Shown here: positions 21,979-32,052 of the stretch, in pieces
How positions within the stretch are numbered: position 1 is the first letter of the stretch
Layout of the letters: every line of letters begins with the position of its first letter
Assembly (NCBI GenBank): GCA_014155875.1
Contig: JACEFZ010028122.1
Coordinates: forward strand, 98,501-162,500
Direction: 5' to 3'
Length of the DNA stretch: 64,000 bases
Source of the DNA: Cepaea nemoralis
Taxonomy: Eukaryota; Mollusca; Gastropoda; Stylommatophora; Helicidae
The notes under the pieces: generated by a model
The model's input: the letters and a program-made list of their open reading frames with translations, nothing else
What the model was told of the DNA's origin: nothing
The model's database searches: none
Program-made: the position numbers and the translations under genes

Positions 21979-22074
21979 GTCGGTAACGGGAACGGGAACT
22001 TATATGACTACTTATATGAATTAAATGAGATGCTCCCCACTAAGGCATGGGCTAAGCCGGGCCGGGTCAGCTAG
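21482..22074 (+). repeat. Four reiterated 3'-terminal modules with GACA spacers (Helitron 1)
   Basis: Modules of about 85 bases start GTCGGGAACG or GTCGGTAACG at about 21552, 21681, 21844 and 21980, and end GCCGGGCCGGGTCAG or a variant. Spacers are (GACA)n of differing length. Only the last is followed by CTAGT. Confidence 0.9.
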
Positions 22075-22404
22075 TTGCATATAAATAACTTTAATATTGT
22101 ATACAATTCTAAGAAATCTTATATATAAACGGCAATCTCCGTCTGTCTGTCTGTATGTATGTATGTATGTCCTTTATGCGTTCGCGAACAGCCCATCCGA
22201 TTGAGATGAAATTTTCTACACGCCTTCCTTTCATTCCAGCGCTGGCAACTGTCGTATATTTTTTTCTTCTTCCTCCCCCTCCCTCCTCCCATTCCAAAAA
22301 TACGTACGTAAATATATGATGATGATGATGAAAGAATCCCCGAACCAAAACGCTAGGAAAAGGGAAGAAAATGACGTGACTACACAGAATCGTCACACGG
22401 CAAT

Positions 22405-22477
22405 CATCATCATCATCAACTTCCGTGCCGGCTGGCGTAGGCGTTCAACTCTGCTGCTGATATATATGCCTCCATGC
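22405..22477 (-). mobile_element. Captured LINE 3' end inside Helitron 2
   Basis: Minus-strand 3' end of the RTE-like LINE family, with a (GAT)n tail and a 9-bp CACGGCAAT duplication on both sides. The same insertion is in Helitrons 3 and 4, so it preceded their amplification. This copy has an internal deletion compared with the 104-105 bp of the others. Confidence 0.8.
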
Positions 22478-22609
22478 CACGGCAATATCAATAACAATTC
22501 ATCTTTTTATGTGTAAGGAAGTTATCTACAGTCGTGTAGAAGGGAAGAACAATCAATGGAAGGACCGAAATCATAGAACCTAGACGAGTATGAATTCGGA
22601 ATGGCGAAC

Positions 22610-24154
22610 TCCCTCCTCCTCTCTTCTCCTCCTGCCTCTACCTCCTCCCCTCCTCCTCCCTCTACCTCCTCCCTCCACCCTCCTCCTCTACCTCCTCCCT
22701 CCTCCTTCCTCCTCCTCCTTCCTTCACATCCCTCTTCCTCCTCCTCCATCCTCATCATTCCTCCTCATCCTCCTCCTCCCCCTCCTCCTCCCCCTCCTCC
22801 TTCTCCCTCCTCCTTCTACCTCTTCCTCCCTCCTCCTTCTCCCTCCACCTCCTCCCTCCTCCTCCCTCCTCCTCCTCCCCCACCTGCGTTCTCCTCCTCC
22901 CTCCTCCCTCCTCCTCCTTCTCCCTCCTCTTCCCCTCCCTCTTCCTCCTCCTCCTCCCTCTTCCTCCTCCCTCCTCATCCTCCTTCACCCTCCTCATCCT
23001 TCTTCCTCCTCCTCCTCCCTCCTCCTCCCTCCTCCTTCTCCCCTTTCCCCCCTCCTTCTCTTAATCCCTCCTCCTCCCTCCTCCTCCCTCCTATTCCTCC
23101 CTCCTCCTCCTCTCTGAGCCTATCAATTCCTCCCTCCTCCTCCCTCCTCCACTCTCTTCCTCCGTGCTCCTCCTCCCTTTTCCTCCTCCTCCTCCCTCCT
23201 CCTACCTCCTCGCCCTCCTCTTCCTTCCTCCTTCGCCCTCCTCCTCCCTTCTCCTCCCTTCTCCTCCTCCCCCTCCTACCCCTCCCTCCTCCCCCTCATC
23301 CCTCCTCCTCCCTCCTCCTTCTTCCTCCCTCCTCCTCCCCCTCCTCCTTCCTCCTCCTCCCTCTCCTCCTCATCCCTCCTCCTCCATTCTCCTCCTCCCT
23401 CCTCCTCCTCCCTCTACCTCCTCCCTCCTCCTCCCTTCACATTCCTCCTCCTCCCTCTTCCTCCTCCTCCCTCCTCCTCATCCCTCCTCCTCCCTCCTCC
23501 TCCTCCTCTCTCCTCCTCTCTCCTCCTCCCTCCTTCTCCTCCCTCTACCTCCTCCCTCCTCCTCCCTTCACATTCCTCCTCCTCCCTCTTCCTCCTCCTC
23601 CCCCTCATCCTCTTCCCTCCTTCTCCTCCCTCCTCCTTCTCCCTCTTCCTCCTCCCTCTTCCTCCCTCTTCCTTCTCCCTCCGCCTCCTTCCTCCTCCCA
23701 CTCTCTCCTCCTCCTCCCTCCTCCTCCCTTTCCCTCCTCCTCCCTCTCCTCCTCCTCCTCCCTCCTCCTCCTGCGTTCTCTTCCTCCCTCCTTCTCCCTC
23801 CTCCTCCCTCTTCCTCCTCCCTCCTCCTTCTCCTCCCTCCTCCTTCTCCCTCTTCCTCCTCCCTCTTCCTCCCTCTTCCTGCTCCCTCCGCCTCCTCCCT
23901 CCTCCTACTCTCTCCTCCTCCTCCCTCCTCCTCCCTCTCCCTCCTCCTCCCTCTCCTCCTCCCTCCTCCTCCTGCGTTCTCCTCCTCCCTCCTTCTCCCT
24001 CTTCCTCCTCCCTCCTCCTCCACCCTACTCCTCCCTCCTTTTCCTAATCCCTCCTCCTCCCTCCTATTCCTCCCTATTCCTCCTGTCTCCTGTCGCCTCC
24101 TCCCTCCTCTTCCCTCCTCTTCCCTCCTCCACCTCCCTCTTCCTCCTCCCTCCT
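22610..24154 (+). repeat. 1.5-kb polypyrimidine tract in Helitron 2
   Basis: Nearly pure C/T on the plus strand, built of CTC and TCC triplets with recurrent higher-order phrases such as CCCTTCACATTCCTCC. All long ORFs here (Pro/Ser/Leu on plus, Arg/Glu/Gly on minus) are translations of the repeat. Confidence 0.97.
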
Positions 24155-24276
24155 CCATTTACCTAAGACAGACAGACAGACAGATAGTCGGGAACGGGAT
24201 CTTATATGACTACTTATATGATTTAAATGAGATGCTCTCCACCATAGGCTGGGCCGGGTCAGACAGACAGACAGAC

Positions 24277-24310
<34 letters not shown>

Positions 24311-24837
24311 TCGGGAACGGGAACTTATATGACTACTTATATGAATTAAATGAGATGCTCCCCACCAGGAGTTGGGCGATGCCGGGCCGGGTCAGACAGA
24401 CAGACAGATAGATAGTCGGGAACGGGAACTTATATGACTACTTATATGAATTAAATGAGATGCTCCCCATCAGGGTATGGGCGAAGCCGGGCCGGGTCAG
24501 ACAGACAGACAGACAGATAGACAGACAGACAGACAGATTGTCGGTAACGGGAACGAGAACTTATATGACTACTTATATGAATTAAATGAGATGCTCCCCA
24601 CCAGGGTCTGGGCGAAGCCGGGCCGGGTCAGCTAGTATTATATAAATATTATAATTATTTAAATCATATATAACATTTACGCTACTTTTTTAGTTATGTC
24701 CCTTTCAACTATTTTATCACATGTGTTCCTTTTAATGTTTTGTTTTAAAATTACGTTTTGTATATTACTGTTATAGAGTATTGCTTGCTTGATATAGTTT
24801 TGGTATAGTATTGCTATATGTTTGTTATTGTCCGCTA

Positions 24838-24985
24838 GAAAACAACAGTATAATCAAGAATGGTGTGCAGATTCAAGCCACAGACGGAGACGATAACGGC
24901 TCATAGCCCTTGTTTTCAATTACCAGCGGTAACCCTCAGACTTGCTTTAGTATTGACTCCAACACGGTCGAGTATATTTGTGTCT
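24838..24985 (+). pseudogene. Cadherin-repeat-like exon fragment, copy A
   Basis: Read on the plus strand: NNSIIKN, then VQIQATDGDDNGS, a stop, FSITSGNPQ and FSIDSNT. The pattern VxIxATDGDD...FSIxSGN...FxIDxxTG is that of an extracellular cadherin repeat with its calcium-binding DxD. A CTAG precedes the frame where the 61-kb copy has a GCAG acceptor-like end. One in-frame TAG makes it non-functional. Confidence 0.5.
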
Positions 24986-25015
24986 AAAAGGGTGAAACGT
25001 GTAAGCAGAAGATTA

Positions 25016-25062
<47 letters not shown>
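25016..25062 (+). repeat. (AAAG)n microsatellite
   Basis: About 12 units. The same microsatellite sits at the equivalent place in the 61-kb copy (61582-61655). Confidence 0.95.
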
Positions 25063-25479
25063 TGTTGAGCTCGATTTAAATAAAATAACTTCGTTGCTGC
25101 TATTGTTGCTGCTGTCTGTGAAACACAGGCAAACTTTACTGTCAACACTTCGATCCGAAGCTTTGGGGTTCAGTGTTTCTTGGCGCCAAAACGGTTTGCA
25201 TCTATTTTAGTGTGGTAAAGTAGAGACTTTTTCCCGTTCCTCAAACCATAGTACCGCCTCCGAGGGACTTGACTGGCAATACTCTCCTTCCCCTCTCCAA
25301 GGTCAGTAATTTCCAGTGTGTGCAAGAGAGGTAGTGAAACTTCCCATCTGTGGACAGACATGTCAGAGTGTAACTAGGCCGTGATTCAGTAGGACTCTAG
25401 GGACTTGTCTGCGTCGCTGGCTTAGGAGTTCCTTCGAAATCTGCCACCGGTCATTTGTAAGCTGATTGTTTTGCGTTGA

Positions 25480-25690
25480 CTTTGATTGTATGAGCGTCGG
25501 TCATTCAGACAGCAATGGCAAACTACTGAAGGTAAAACTGCCTAGTAAATCACAAACAGCCGATGGAGGTCACCATGGCCAAAGGGATAACAGCGCTCGC
25601 TTTTACACTTCCGGTGTGCTGATGCCGAAATAGCAGGTTCAAACTACACCGATCAGTTGGATTAAAATGGTGACTTCTCGTCTTTATCTT
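25480..25690 (+). repeat. SINE-like segment with tRNA-type A and B boxes
   Basis: TGGCCAAAGGGATAACAGCGC resembles a pol III A box and AGGTTCAAAC a B box, spaced as in a tRNA. The preceding CAATGGCAAACTACTGA core is shared with the SINE-like repeats at 25785, 31455, 39005 and 49915. Related copy at 35980-36235. Confidence 0.5.
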
Positions 25691-25784
25691 GGGGACGTAC
25701 AATGAAAAGTACCTCAGAATTTGGAGAGGGTTGGTCTGATGGAGAAGGGCACTAGTAATAATGAAAGCTAATCAAAAGGGAGCC

Positions 25785-26010
25785 CGTCTACCTGGCCTAG
25801 TAGTTAGCGACTTTCTCTGTAATCCCGAATAGAGTAACGGGACGTGCGTGAGAATCGGTGACGGTTCTCTCCGCGTCGGTAACTTACGGGGAATGTGAGC
25901 CGGTCGCTCAGAAAGTAATGGCAAACTACTGAGCGTAATCTTGCTAAGAAATCAACAATCAGCTGAAAGATGCTAATGTTGACAGCGATGTCCTGTTAAT
26001 GATATGCGAC
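25785..26010 (+). repeat. SINE-like repeat (tRNA-like head, shared core)
   Basis: Starts near CTACCTGGCCTAGTAGTTAGC (A-box-like) and runs through GAGAATCGGTGACGG to CTCAGAAAGTAATGGC and ends GATATGCGACAAAA. Full copies on the minus strand occur at 31455-31685, 39005-39245 and 49915-50160; partial ones at 35565-35615 and 59050-59170. Confidence 0.6.
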
Positions 26011-26206
26011 AAAAAAAATCAAAAGGGAATAGCCTGCCCAGTGCACTAGAAGTAGAAGTACGTCTATGGACTACGCTTGAGTTCAAAGCGGGCAATTACA
26101 AAACAATTAACCAATAAATGGTAGGGCTGACTGCAACATCCTGTAAAGGACTAGCAGTTAACAGACGAAATGGCTGAGATTAGACCTACATTGGTCATGT
26201 CACCCC

Positions 26207-28607
26207 AGGGTGTTAGGTGTCTCATTGTCTTCCACCATAAGATCCGGAGTACGACAGGGTGTTAGGTGTCTCATTGTCAACAACATTGTCTTTCACCATA
26301 AGATCCGGAGTACGACAGGGTATTAGGTGTCTCATTGTCAACAACATTGTCTTTCACCATAAGATCTGGAGTACGACAGGGTATTAGGTGTCTCATTGTC
26401 AACAACATTGTCTTTCACCATAAGATCCGGAGTACGACAGGGTATTAGGTGTCTCATTGTCAACAACATTGTCTTTCACCATAAGATCCAGAGTACGACA
26501 GGGTGTTAGGTATTTCACTGTCAACAACATTGTCTTTCACCATAAGATCCGGAGTACGACAGGGTATTAGGTGTCTCACTGCCAACAACATTGTCTTTCA
26601 CCATAAGATCCGGAGTACGACAGGGTGTTAGGTATTTCACTGTCAACAACATTGTCTTTCACCATAAGATCCGGAGTACGACAGGGTGTTAGGTATTTCA
26701 CTGCCAACAACATTGTCTTTCACCATAAGATCCGGAGTACGACAGGGTGTTAGGTATTTCACTGCCAACAACATTGTCTTTCACCATAAGATCCGGAGTA
26801 CGACAGGGTGTTAGGTAGTCTCACTGCCAACAACATTGTCGTTCACCATAAGATCCGGAGTACGACAGGGTGTTAGGTATTCTCACTGCCAACAACATTG
26901 TCTTTCACCATAAGATCCGGAGTACGACAGGGTGTTAGGTATTTCACTGTCAACAACATTGTCTTTCACCATAAGATCCGGAGTACGACAGGGTATTAGG
27001 TGTCTCACTGCCAACAACATTGCCGTTCACCATAAGATCCGGAGTACGACAGGGTATTAGGTGTCTCATTGACAACAACATTGTCTTTCACCATAAGATC
27101 CGGAGTACGACAGGGTATTAGGTGTCTCATTGTCAACAACATTGTCTTTCACCATAAGATCGGAGTACGACAGGGTATTAGGTGTCTCATTGTCAACAAC
27201 ATTGTCTTTCACCATAAGATCCGGAGTACGACAGGGTATTAGGTGTCTCATTGTCAACAACATTGTCTTTCACCATAAGATCCGGAGTACGACAGGGTAT
27301 TAGGTGTCTCATTGACAACAACATTGTCTTTCACCATAAGATCCGGAGTACGACAGGGTATTAGGTGTCTCATTGTCAACAACATTGTCTTTCACCATAA
27401 GATCCGGAGTACGACAGGGTATTAGGTTTCTCATTGTCAACAACATTGTCTTTTACCATAAGATCCGGAGTACGACAGGGTATTTGGTGTCTCATTGACA
27501 ACAACATTGTCTTTCACCATAAGATCCGGAGTACGACAGGGTATTAGGCTGTCTCTTATACACATCTCTCATTGACAACAACATTGTCTTTCAACATAAG
27601 ATCCCGGAGTACGACTAGGGTATTAGGTGTCTCATTGTCCACAACATGTGTCTTTCACCATAAGATTCGGAGTACTGACAGGGTTATAGGTGTCTCATTG
27701 ACAAACAACATTGTCCTTTCCCATAAGATCCGGAGTACGGACAGGGTATTAGGTGTCTCATTGACAAACAACATTGTCTTCTTTCACCATAAGATCCGGA
27801 GTACGACCAGTGGTTATTAGGTGTCTCATTGACAAACAAAACATTGTCCTTTTCACCATAAGATCCGGAAGTCACGACAGGGTATTAGGTTCTCATTGTC
27901 AACAACATGTCTTCACCATAAGATTCCGGAGTACGACAGGGTATTAGGTGTCTCATTGTCAACACACAGTGCTTTCACCATAAGATCCGGAGTACGACAG
28001 GGTATTAGGTGTCTCATTGTCAACAAAATTGTCTTTCACCATAAGATCCGGAGTACGACAGGGCATTAGGTGTCTCATTGTCAACAAAATTGTCTTCACC
28101 ATAAGATCCGGAGTACGACAGGGTATTAGGTGTCTCATTGACAACAACATTGTCTTTCACCATATGATCCGGAGTACGACAGGGTGTTAGGTATTTCACT
28201 GTCAACAACATTGTCTTTCACCATAAGATCCGGAGTACGACAGGGTATTAGGTGTCTCATTGACAACAACATTGTCTTTCACCATAAGATCCAGAGTACG
28301 ACAGGGTATTAGGTGTCTCATTGACAACAACATTGTCTTTCACCATAAGATCCGAAGTACGACAGGGTATGAGGTGTCTCATTGTCAACAACATTGTCTT
28401 TCACCATAAGATCCTGAGAACGACAGGGTATTAGGTGTCTCATTGTCAACAACATTGTCTTTCACCATAAGATCCGGAGTACGACAGGGTATTAGGTGTC
28501 TCATTGTCAACAACATTGTCTTTCACCATAAGATCCGGAGTACGACAGGGTATTAGGTGTCTCATTGTCAACAACATTGTCTTTCACAATAAGATCCGGA
28601 GTACGAC
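26207..28607 (+). repeat. 61-bp minisatellite, about 39 units
   Basis: Unit AGGTGTCTCATTGTC-AACAACATTGTC-TTTCACCATAAGATCC-GGAGTACGACAGGGTATT, 61 bp. The first unit (26207 onward) is a 49-bp form lacking AACAACATTGTC. Units contain GGAGTACGACAGGGT, which reads GVRQG as in the conserved RT motif; the flanking sequence beyond 28607 continues as RT. Units from about 27570 to 27960 have many small indels. Confidence 0.95.
27549..27567 (-). other. Tn5/Nextera mosaic-end sequence (library adapter) inside the assembly
   Basis: The 19 bases CTGTCTCTTATACACATCT are the exact reverse complement of the Tn5 mosaic end used in Nextera libraries. They replace the TGT that every other unit has between GGTATTAGG and CTCATTGAC. 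Error-rich units follow immediately. Confidence 0.9.
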
Positions 28608-28900
28608 TGAGTAGTGTCCTATCCCTAGTTTTGTTCATAACCTAGACAGACAGCATATGTAAAGAAACCAGCCAAACATTGTACGCATCAACATCGTATG
28701 CAGAACAGAACACAGAAGAAGAATCAACGGCAAATTACACCATTAAACTTCTATTTGTGGACGATCAAGAACTAACAGGAAAATCAGAAGCAGAATTACA
28801 AGCCACATAAATAATCTAAACTAAGTGTGTAGGGAATATAACATGAAAATGAGCATCTGTGACACAGACATAAAGACTATAACCAAAGAAGGAAAAATAA
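28608..28900 (+). pseudogene. LINE reverse-transcriptase palm fragment
   Basis: Continues the GVR motif as SSVLSLVLFIT, then after a gap reads YTIKLLFVDDQELTGKSEAELQ. This is an RT palm with FVDD in place of FADD. It directly follows the minisatellite and matches the inverted fragment at 37790-38090. Several stops; not functional. Confidence 0.65.
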
Positions 28901-28949
28901 CAAAGATTCACCTAATAAAATAATAAATAACAAATATTCATCTAACCCC

Positions 28950-29780
28950 ATAAAACAAGTAAAGATCTTCACGTACGAGGGGGCATAAAATGAAAACCTT
29001 AAATTTTGTTTGGAAAAAGAAGGAGAGGGGCCTGGGGATGGGCTTAATATATTCTGAAAAAGTAAAGAACAAATGTGTAATTTGTCGATGTAGTCACCAC
29101 TGTGTTCAATGCAAGTCAACAAGCGCCGACAAAGTGCTTGGATTCCTGTAGGAAAACAAATTCTCTTGGTCGCATGTGTAACACTCATGCACCACCTGCT
29201 GTACTTCTTCATCGGACTGAAAAGTCTTTCCTATCAATGACACTTTTAGTTATATAAACAGGTGAAACTCATTTGGGGCTAGGTTTGCGAGTACGGGGGG
29301 TTTCAACCGTTGCACGGGAAGTATGAGGTCGAGCATTGCCATGTTGCAAATTGACACCTTTGCTAAGAAGTACATGTCGTTTAGATTTGATTGCGGGTCG
29401 AAGGTGATTCCTGGCGAGATGTGAATACGTATCAGTGGTGACAGTTTTCCCTCTTGGCATGTAGTGTTCTAAAATAACGCCTTGTTCATCCCCAAAGAAA
29501 GTCAGCATAACCCTCCCTGCAGATGGATGCGCGCGAAACCTCTTTGGTTTCATTGAGGATGGATGTCGCCATTCCTTGCTCGCTTTCATTGTTTCCGGCT
29601 CGTGGTAGTGAACCCAGGTTTTATCTCCAGTAACAATTCTTGATAGGAAACAATTACCCTCTGCTTCAAAGCACTGACGAAGTGCTTGACAAGCATGACG
29701 GCCTTGGTGCGGTGGCTGTATGGCATCCCATACTGGCGGGATGGTTCTTGCAACTCTTTTACGGTGACCATGATTACTGC
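28950..29780 (-). pseudogene. Mariner-type transposase remnant (DD34D family)
   Basis: The minus strand gives SRIVTGDKTWVHYHEPE, KASKEWRHPSS, then GVILEHYMPRG, NLQHGNARPHTS and LAPNEFHLF. These are the mariner catalytic landmarks. The first and second acidic positions read TGDKTW and QHGNARPH, so the second Asp is Gly. The N-terminal DNA-binding part is missing or scrambled and the C-terminus is shifted. The related copy is 36840-37740. Confidence 0.78.
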
Positions 29781-29865
29781 TGGTCTCGTACCCTCAACAC
29801 TCCACTTCTCTCTAAATAGAAATTTCTTTTGCTGGAATTTAAATATGTATTCTTTTCAGGCGCCT

Positions 29866-30099
29866 CTATTCACAGAGGAACGGGACTTCCTGCTGGTATT
29901 GTAGTTTGTGGTATTTAATGTTGGCTACGCACGGCCGGCAAAGAGCTAGGGTGGTTTTCACCCCGATGCCGCAGCCCGTGCAGACAACTGTGCCTCCCTC
30001 CTTCTTGAGACGCTCGTTATGCTTCCGACAGTATTCCCACATACACCGCCGCTCACACTGGCGCGCCGTCCCCAATAGTAGCCACCGACACGTGTTCAT
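29866..30099 (-). CDS. Small Cys/His-rich ORF of unknown function
   Basis: 77 residues from an ATG at 30099. The first half has Cys at 4, 14 and 18 and a YC-x2-H ending; the second half has CTGC and CRPC pairs spaced like a zinc ribbon. I recognise the style (small two-zinc ORFs in some mobile or viral DNAs) but not a specific family. Upstream on the minus strand is a TATATAGT stretch about 45 bases before the ATG. A multi-level palindrome lies at 30183-30330. Expression is unproven. Confidence 0.35.
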   Translation of the reverse strand: MNTCRWLLLGTARQCERRCMWEYCRKHNERLKKEGGTVVCTGCGIGVKTTLALCRPCVANIKYHKLQYQQEVPFLCE

Positions 30100-30182
30100 G
30101 GTGCGTACCCCTATATCTTATACATCTTTAATTCCTGAATACTATATATGAATGCTACTACCGCGGGGGTCTGGTACTGGCT

Positions 30183-30330
30183 CTGAGTAGTATATCCGGA
30201 TACTACCGGATGATACTACATAGGCTTGAACCTCTCGCAGGGGTCCGGTTCGAACCCTTTGGGCGAGAACCGACCCTACGCGCGAGTGTTATTGTGGTGG
30301 TATCATTCTGACTCCGGATATACTATTTCA
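30183..30330. repeat. Imperfect inverted repeat with nested palindromes
   Basis: TAGTATATCCGGA near 30187 is matched by TCCGGATATACTA near 30315, with further partial pairing inwards (TGATAC with GTATCA). Inside the loop TCTCGC pairs with GCGAGA around the palindrome GGTTCGAACC. It may be a MITE or the end of a small element. Confidence 0.6.
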
Positions 30331-30337
30331 TCAGACC

Positions 30338-31213
30338 AAGAGGACTTAATCACACACAGTTCAAGACATTACTTGATGATTTGGAAGCTGAATATTCCGA
30401 TGTCCTGTACCGCATCAGTGTTCGATGGCTGAGTCTCGGCAAGGTGTTGAGGCAAATGTGTGACCTCAGAGAAGAAATAGTGATGTTCCTAGAGATGAAG
30501 GGGATTGCATGTGACTTTAATACTAACATTGTCAATAAAGATTGGAAGTTTGACTTTATGTTTGCCATTGGAATTAAGAAAAAGTTAAATAAACTGAATG
30601 TGAAACTTCAGGGCAATGGTGTGTTTGCACATGAATTGTATGTACATGTACAATCATTTCAGGAAAAAACTCTCACTGTTCTCCAGACAAGCAAGCGAAA
30701 AACGATTTTGTCACTTCCCTTTGTTGAAACATTAAACCTTTTCTGGTGAAATGACTGAAAAGTACAAAGCCCATTAAGATGCATTGACTGAAGAATTTGG
30801 ATGGAGATTCCAAGATTTCAAGAACTTGGAGCCACAGTTCAGTATTCTCGGTTCCCCTTTTAGTGCAGAAGCTGATACAGCCACAGAGGACATACAGTTG
30901 GAGCTGCTTGACTTACACGCAGATCATGACATGAAGGAGAAATTCAAGTCAGATGGTTTGCTGGATTTCTATGGATCTTTATCAGAAGAATCATTTTCCA
31001 ACTTGAAAAACTTTGCAGCAAAACTTTTATCATTGTTTGGATAAACAGACATTTGCGAACAAACATTTTCTTGCTTGAGGATCAACAAATCTAAGAATAG
31101 GTCTTTATTGTCACAATGCAACTTGCATGCTGTCATGCGAATTTCAACAATTAAACTTGCTCCAGATTTCAAGAATGTTGTCAAAAATTGCAAGCAGTTA
31201 CATACATCTCATT
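30338..31213 (+). pseudogene. hAT-family transposase C-terminal half, broken
   Basis: The plus strand reads DVLYRISVRWLSLGKVL and FDFMFAIGIKKKLNKLN, then, after stops at about 30747, GWRFQDFKNLEPQFS and finally CEQTFSCLRINKSKNRS ending KNCKQLHTSH. This is the C-terminal half with the hAT dimerisation region, as in domesticated GTF2I-repeat- or ZMYM-like relatives. Stops at 30747 and 31042 and the missing N-terminal zinc finger and first catalytic Asp make it dead. No 8-bp TSD was found. Confidence 0.78.
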
Positions 31214-31454
31214 AGAAATCAACAATAGTGGTGACAATGTAGTCGGGTTGTGTCTAAATTAAAGACATTTAATTTAATTTAAAAAAAAATACAATTTATT
31301 ATAATAAAAAATTGTAAAATTTTGTTAACAAATTAGTAAAAGTATTTGTCCATATTGTAAAATATAATGTATCAGTGTATAAGTAAAATAAAATTGCAAT
31401 AATTAGTTATTTTTACTGTTTAGTAACCTATTTTTTAAAATTATTATTTCGCAT

Positions 31455-31685
31455 ATCCTTTACAGGACATTTCAGTCAACATCAGAATCTTTCAGCTGAT
31501 TGTTGGTTACTTAGCAAGATTACGCTCAGTATTTTGCCATTGCTTTCTGAGCGACCAGCTCACATACCCAGTAAGTTACCAATGCGGTGAGAATCGCTAC
31601 CGAATCTCGCGCAGTTTCGTTCCTTACGTGGATATACGGGATTAAGGAGAAAGTCGTTAATCTCTAGGCCAAGGTGACAGGCTTA
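31455..31685 (-). repeat. SINE-like repeat, minus strand
   Basis: Minus-strand order: GGCCTAGAGATTAACGAC (A-box-like), GAGATTCGGTAGCG, CTCAGAAAGCAATGGC, end GGATATGCGAAATAATAA. Same family as 25785, 39005 and 49915. Confidence 0.65.
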
Positions 31686-31863
31686 ATAACTTATGAATAA
31701 TTCATAATTACTTATTGTGATAGGTTGTTGTAAACAAAGTCCCCCAATAGCTTTACATTTGTCAATGTGGCCTACGTACAAAAAGTTTGCCCACCCAGGC
31801 TAATTTGGTGTAATTTGCAGATGATTCTTCTTTTGTGTTTTCGTCATGCGGTATTCTTGCGGT

Positions 31864-31981
<118 letters not shown>

Positions 31982-32052
31982 GAACAAGATAGGGGACAGG
32001 AGAGGGATGTGTGTGTGTGGTTAATTTCCTGTTTAGTTGTTGTGTGTGTGTG

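Larger units (their letters stand above)
20573..22074 (+). mobile_element. Helitron-like non-autonomous element 1
   Basis: It begins TCTTATATATAAATTGCG directly after an A and ends GGGTCAGCTAG directly before a T, the classic A|TC...CTAG|T Helitron insertion with no TSD. The 5' end has (GTCT)n and a conserved block ATTGAGATGAAATTTTCTAC; the 3' end has GACA arrays and a GC-rich hairpin-like GCCGGGCCGGG before CTAG. No Rep/helicase ORF is present. Compared with the related sequence near 60975, the host text rejoins cleanly at the ends. Confidence 0.82.
22117..24635 (+). mobile_element. Helitron-like non-autonomous element 2
   Basis: It starts TCTTATATATAAACGGC after an A and ends GTCAGCTAG before a T. 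Inside are the conserved 5' block, a 73-bp LINE 3' fragment flanked by CACGGCAAT (22396-22404 and 22478-22486), 1.5 kb of polypyrimidine (22610-24154) and four 3' modules (about 24188, 24310, 24417 and 24540). No transposase gene is present. Confidence 0.82.
20430..25700 (+). repeat. Composite dispersed repeat, copy A (interrupted by two Helitrons)
   Basis: Outside the two inserted elements (20573-22074 and 22117-24635) the sequence aligns by eye with 60855-62094 and partly with 58790-59200 and 34206-36240. The order is AT-rich leader, TATTGCTTGCTTG-type segment, cadherin-like exon, AAAG repeat or equivalent, a GCTTTGGGGTTCAGT segment, and a tRNA-like part. Copies at 34.2 and 61.2 kb supply the unoccupied state, which fixes the Helitron boundaries. 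Confidence 0.7.

Noticed and set aside
22724..24158. Arg/Glu/Gly-rich minus-strand ORFs over the polypyrimidine tracts
   Set aside because: Antisense reading of the same simple repeat.
26207..28607. CRISPR-like regular repeats
   Set aside because: Units are contiguous 61-bp tandem copies with no variable spacers, in a eukaryotic context; a minisatellite.
30226..30290. A tRNA gene suggested by GGTTCGAACCC
   Set aside because: The flanking bases do not form a T stem, acceptor or D arm; the motif is part of a palindrome.
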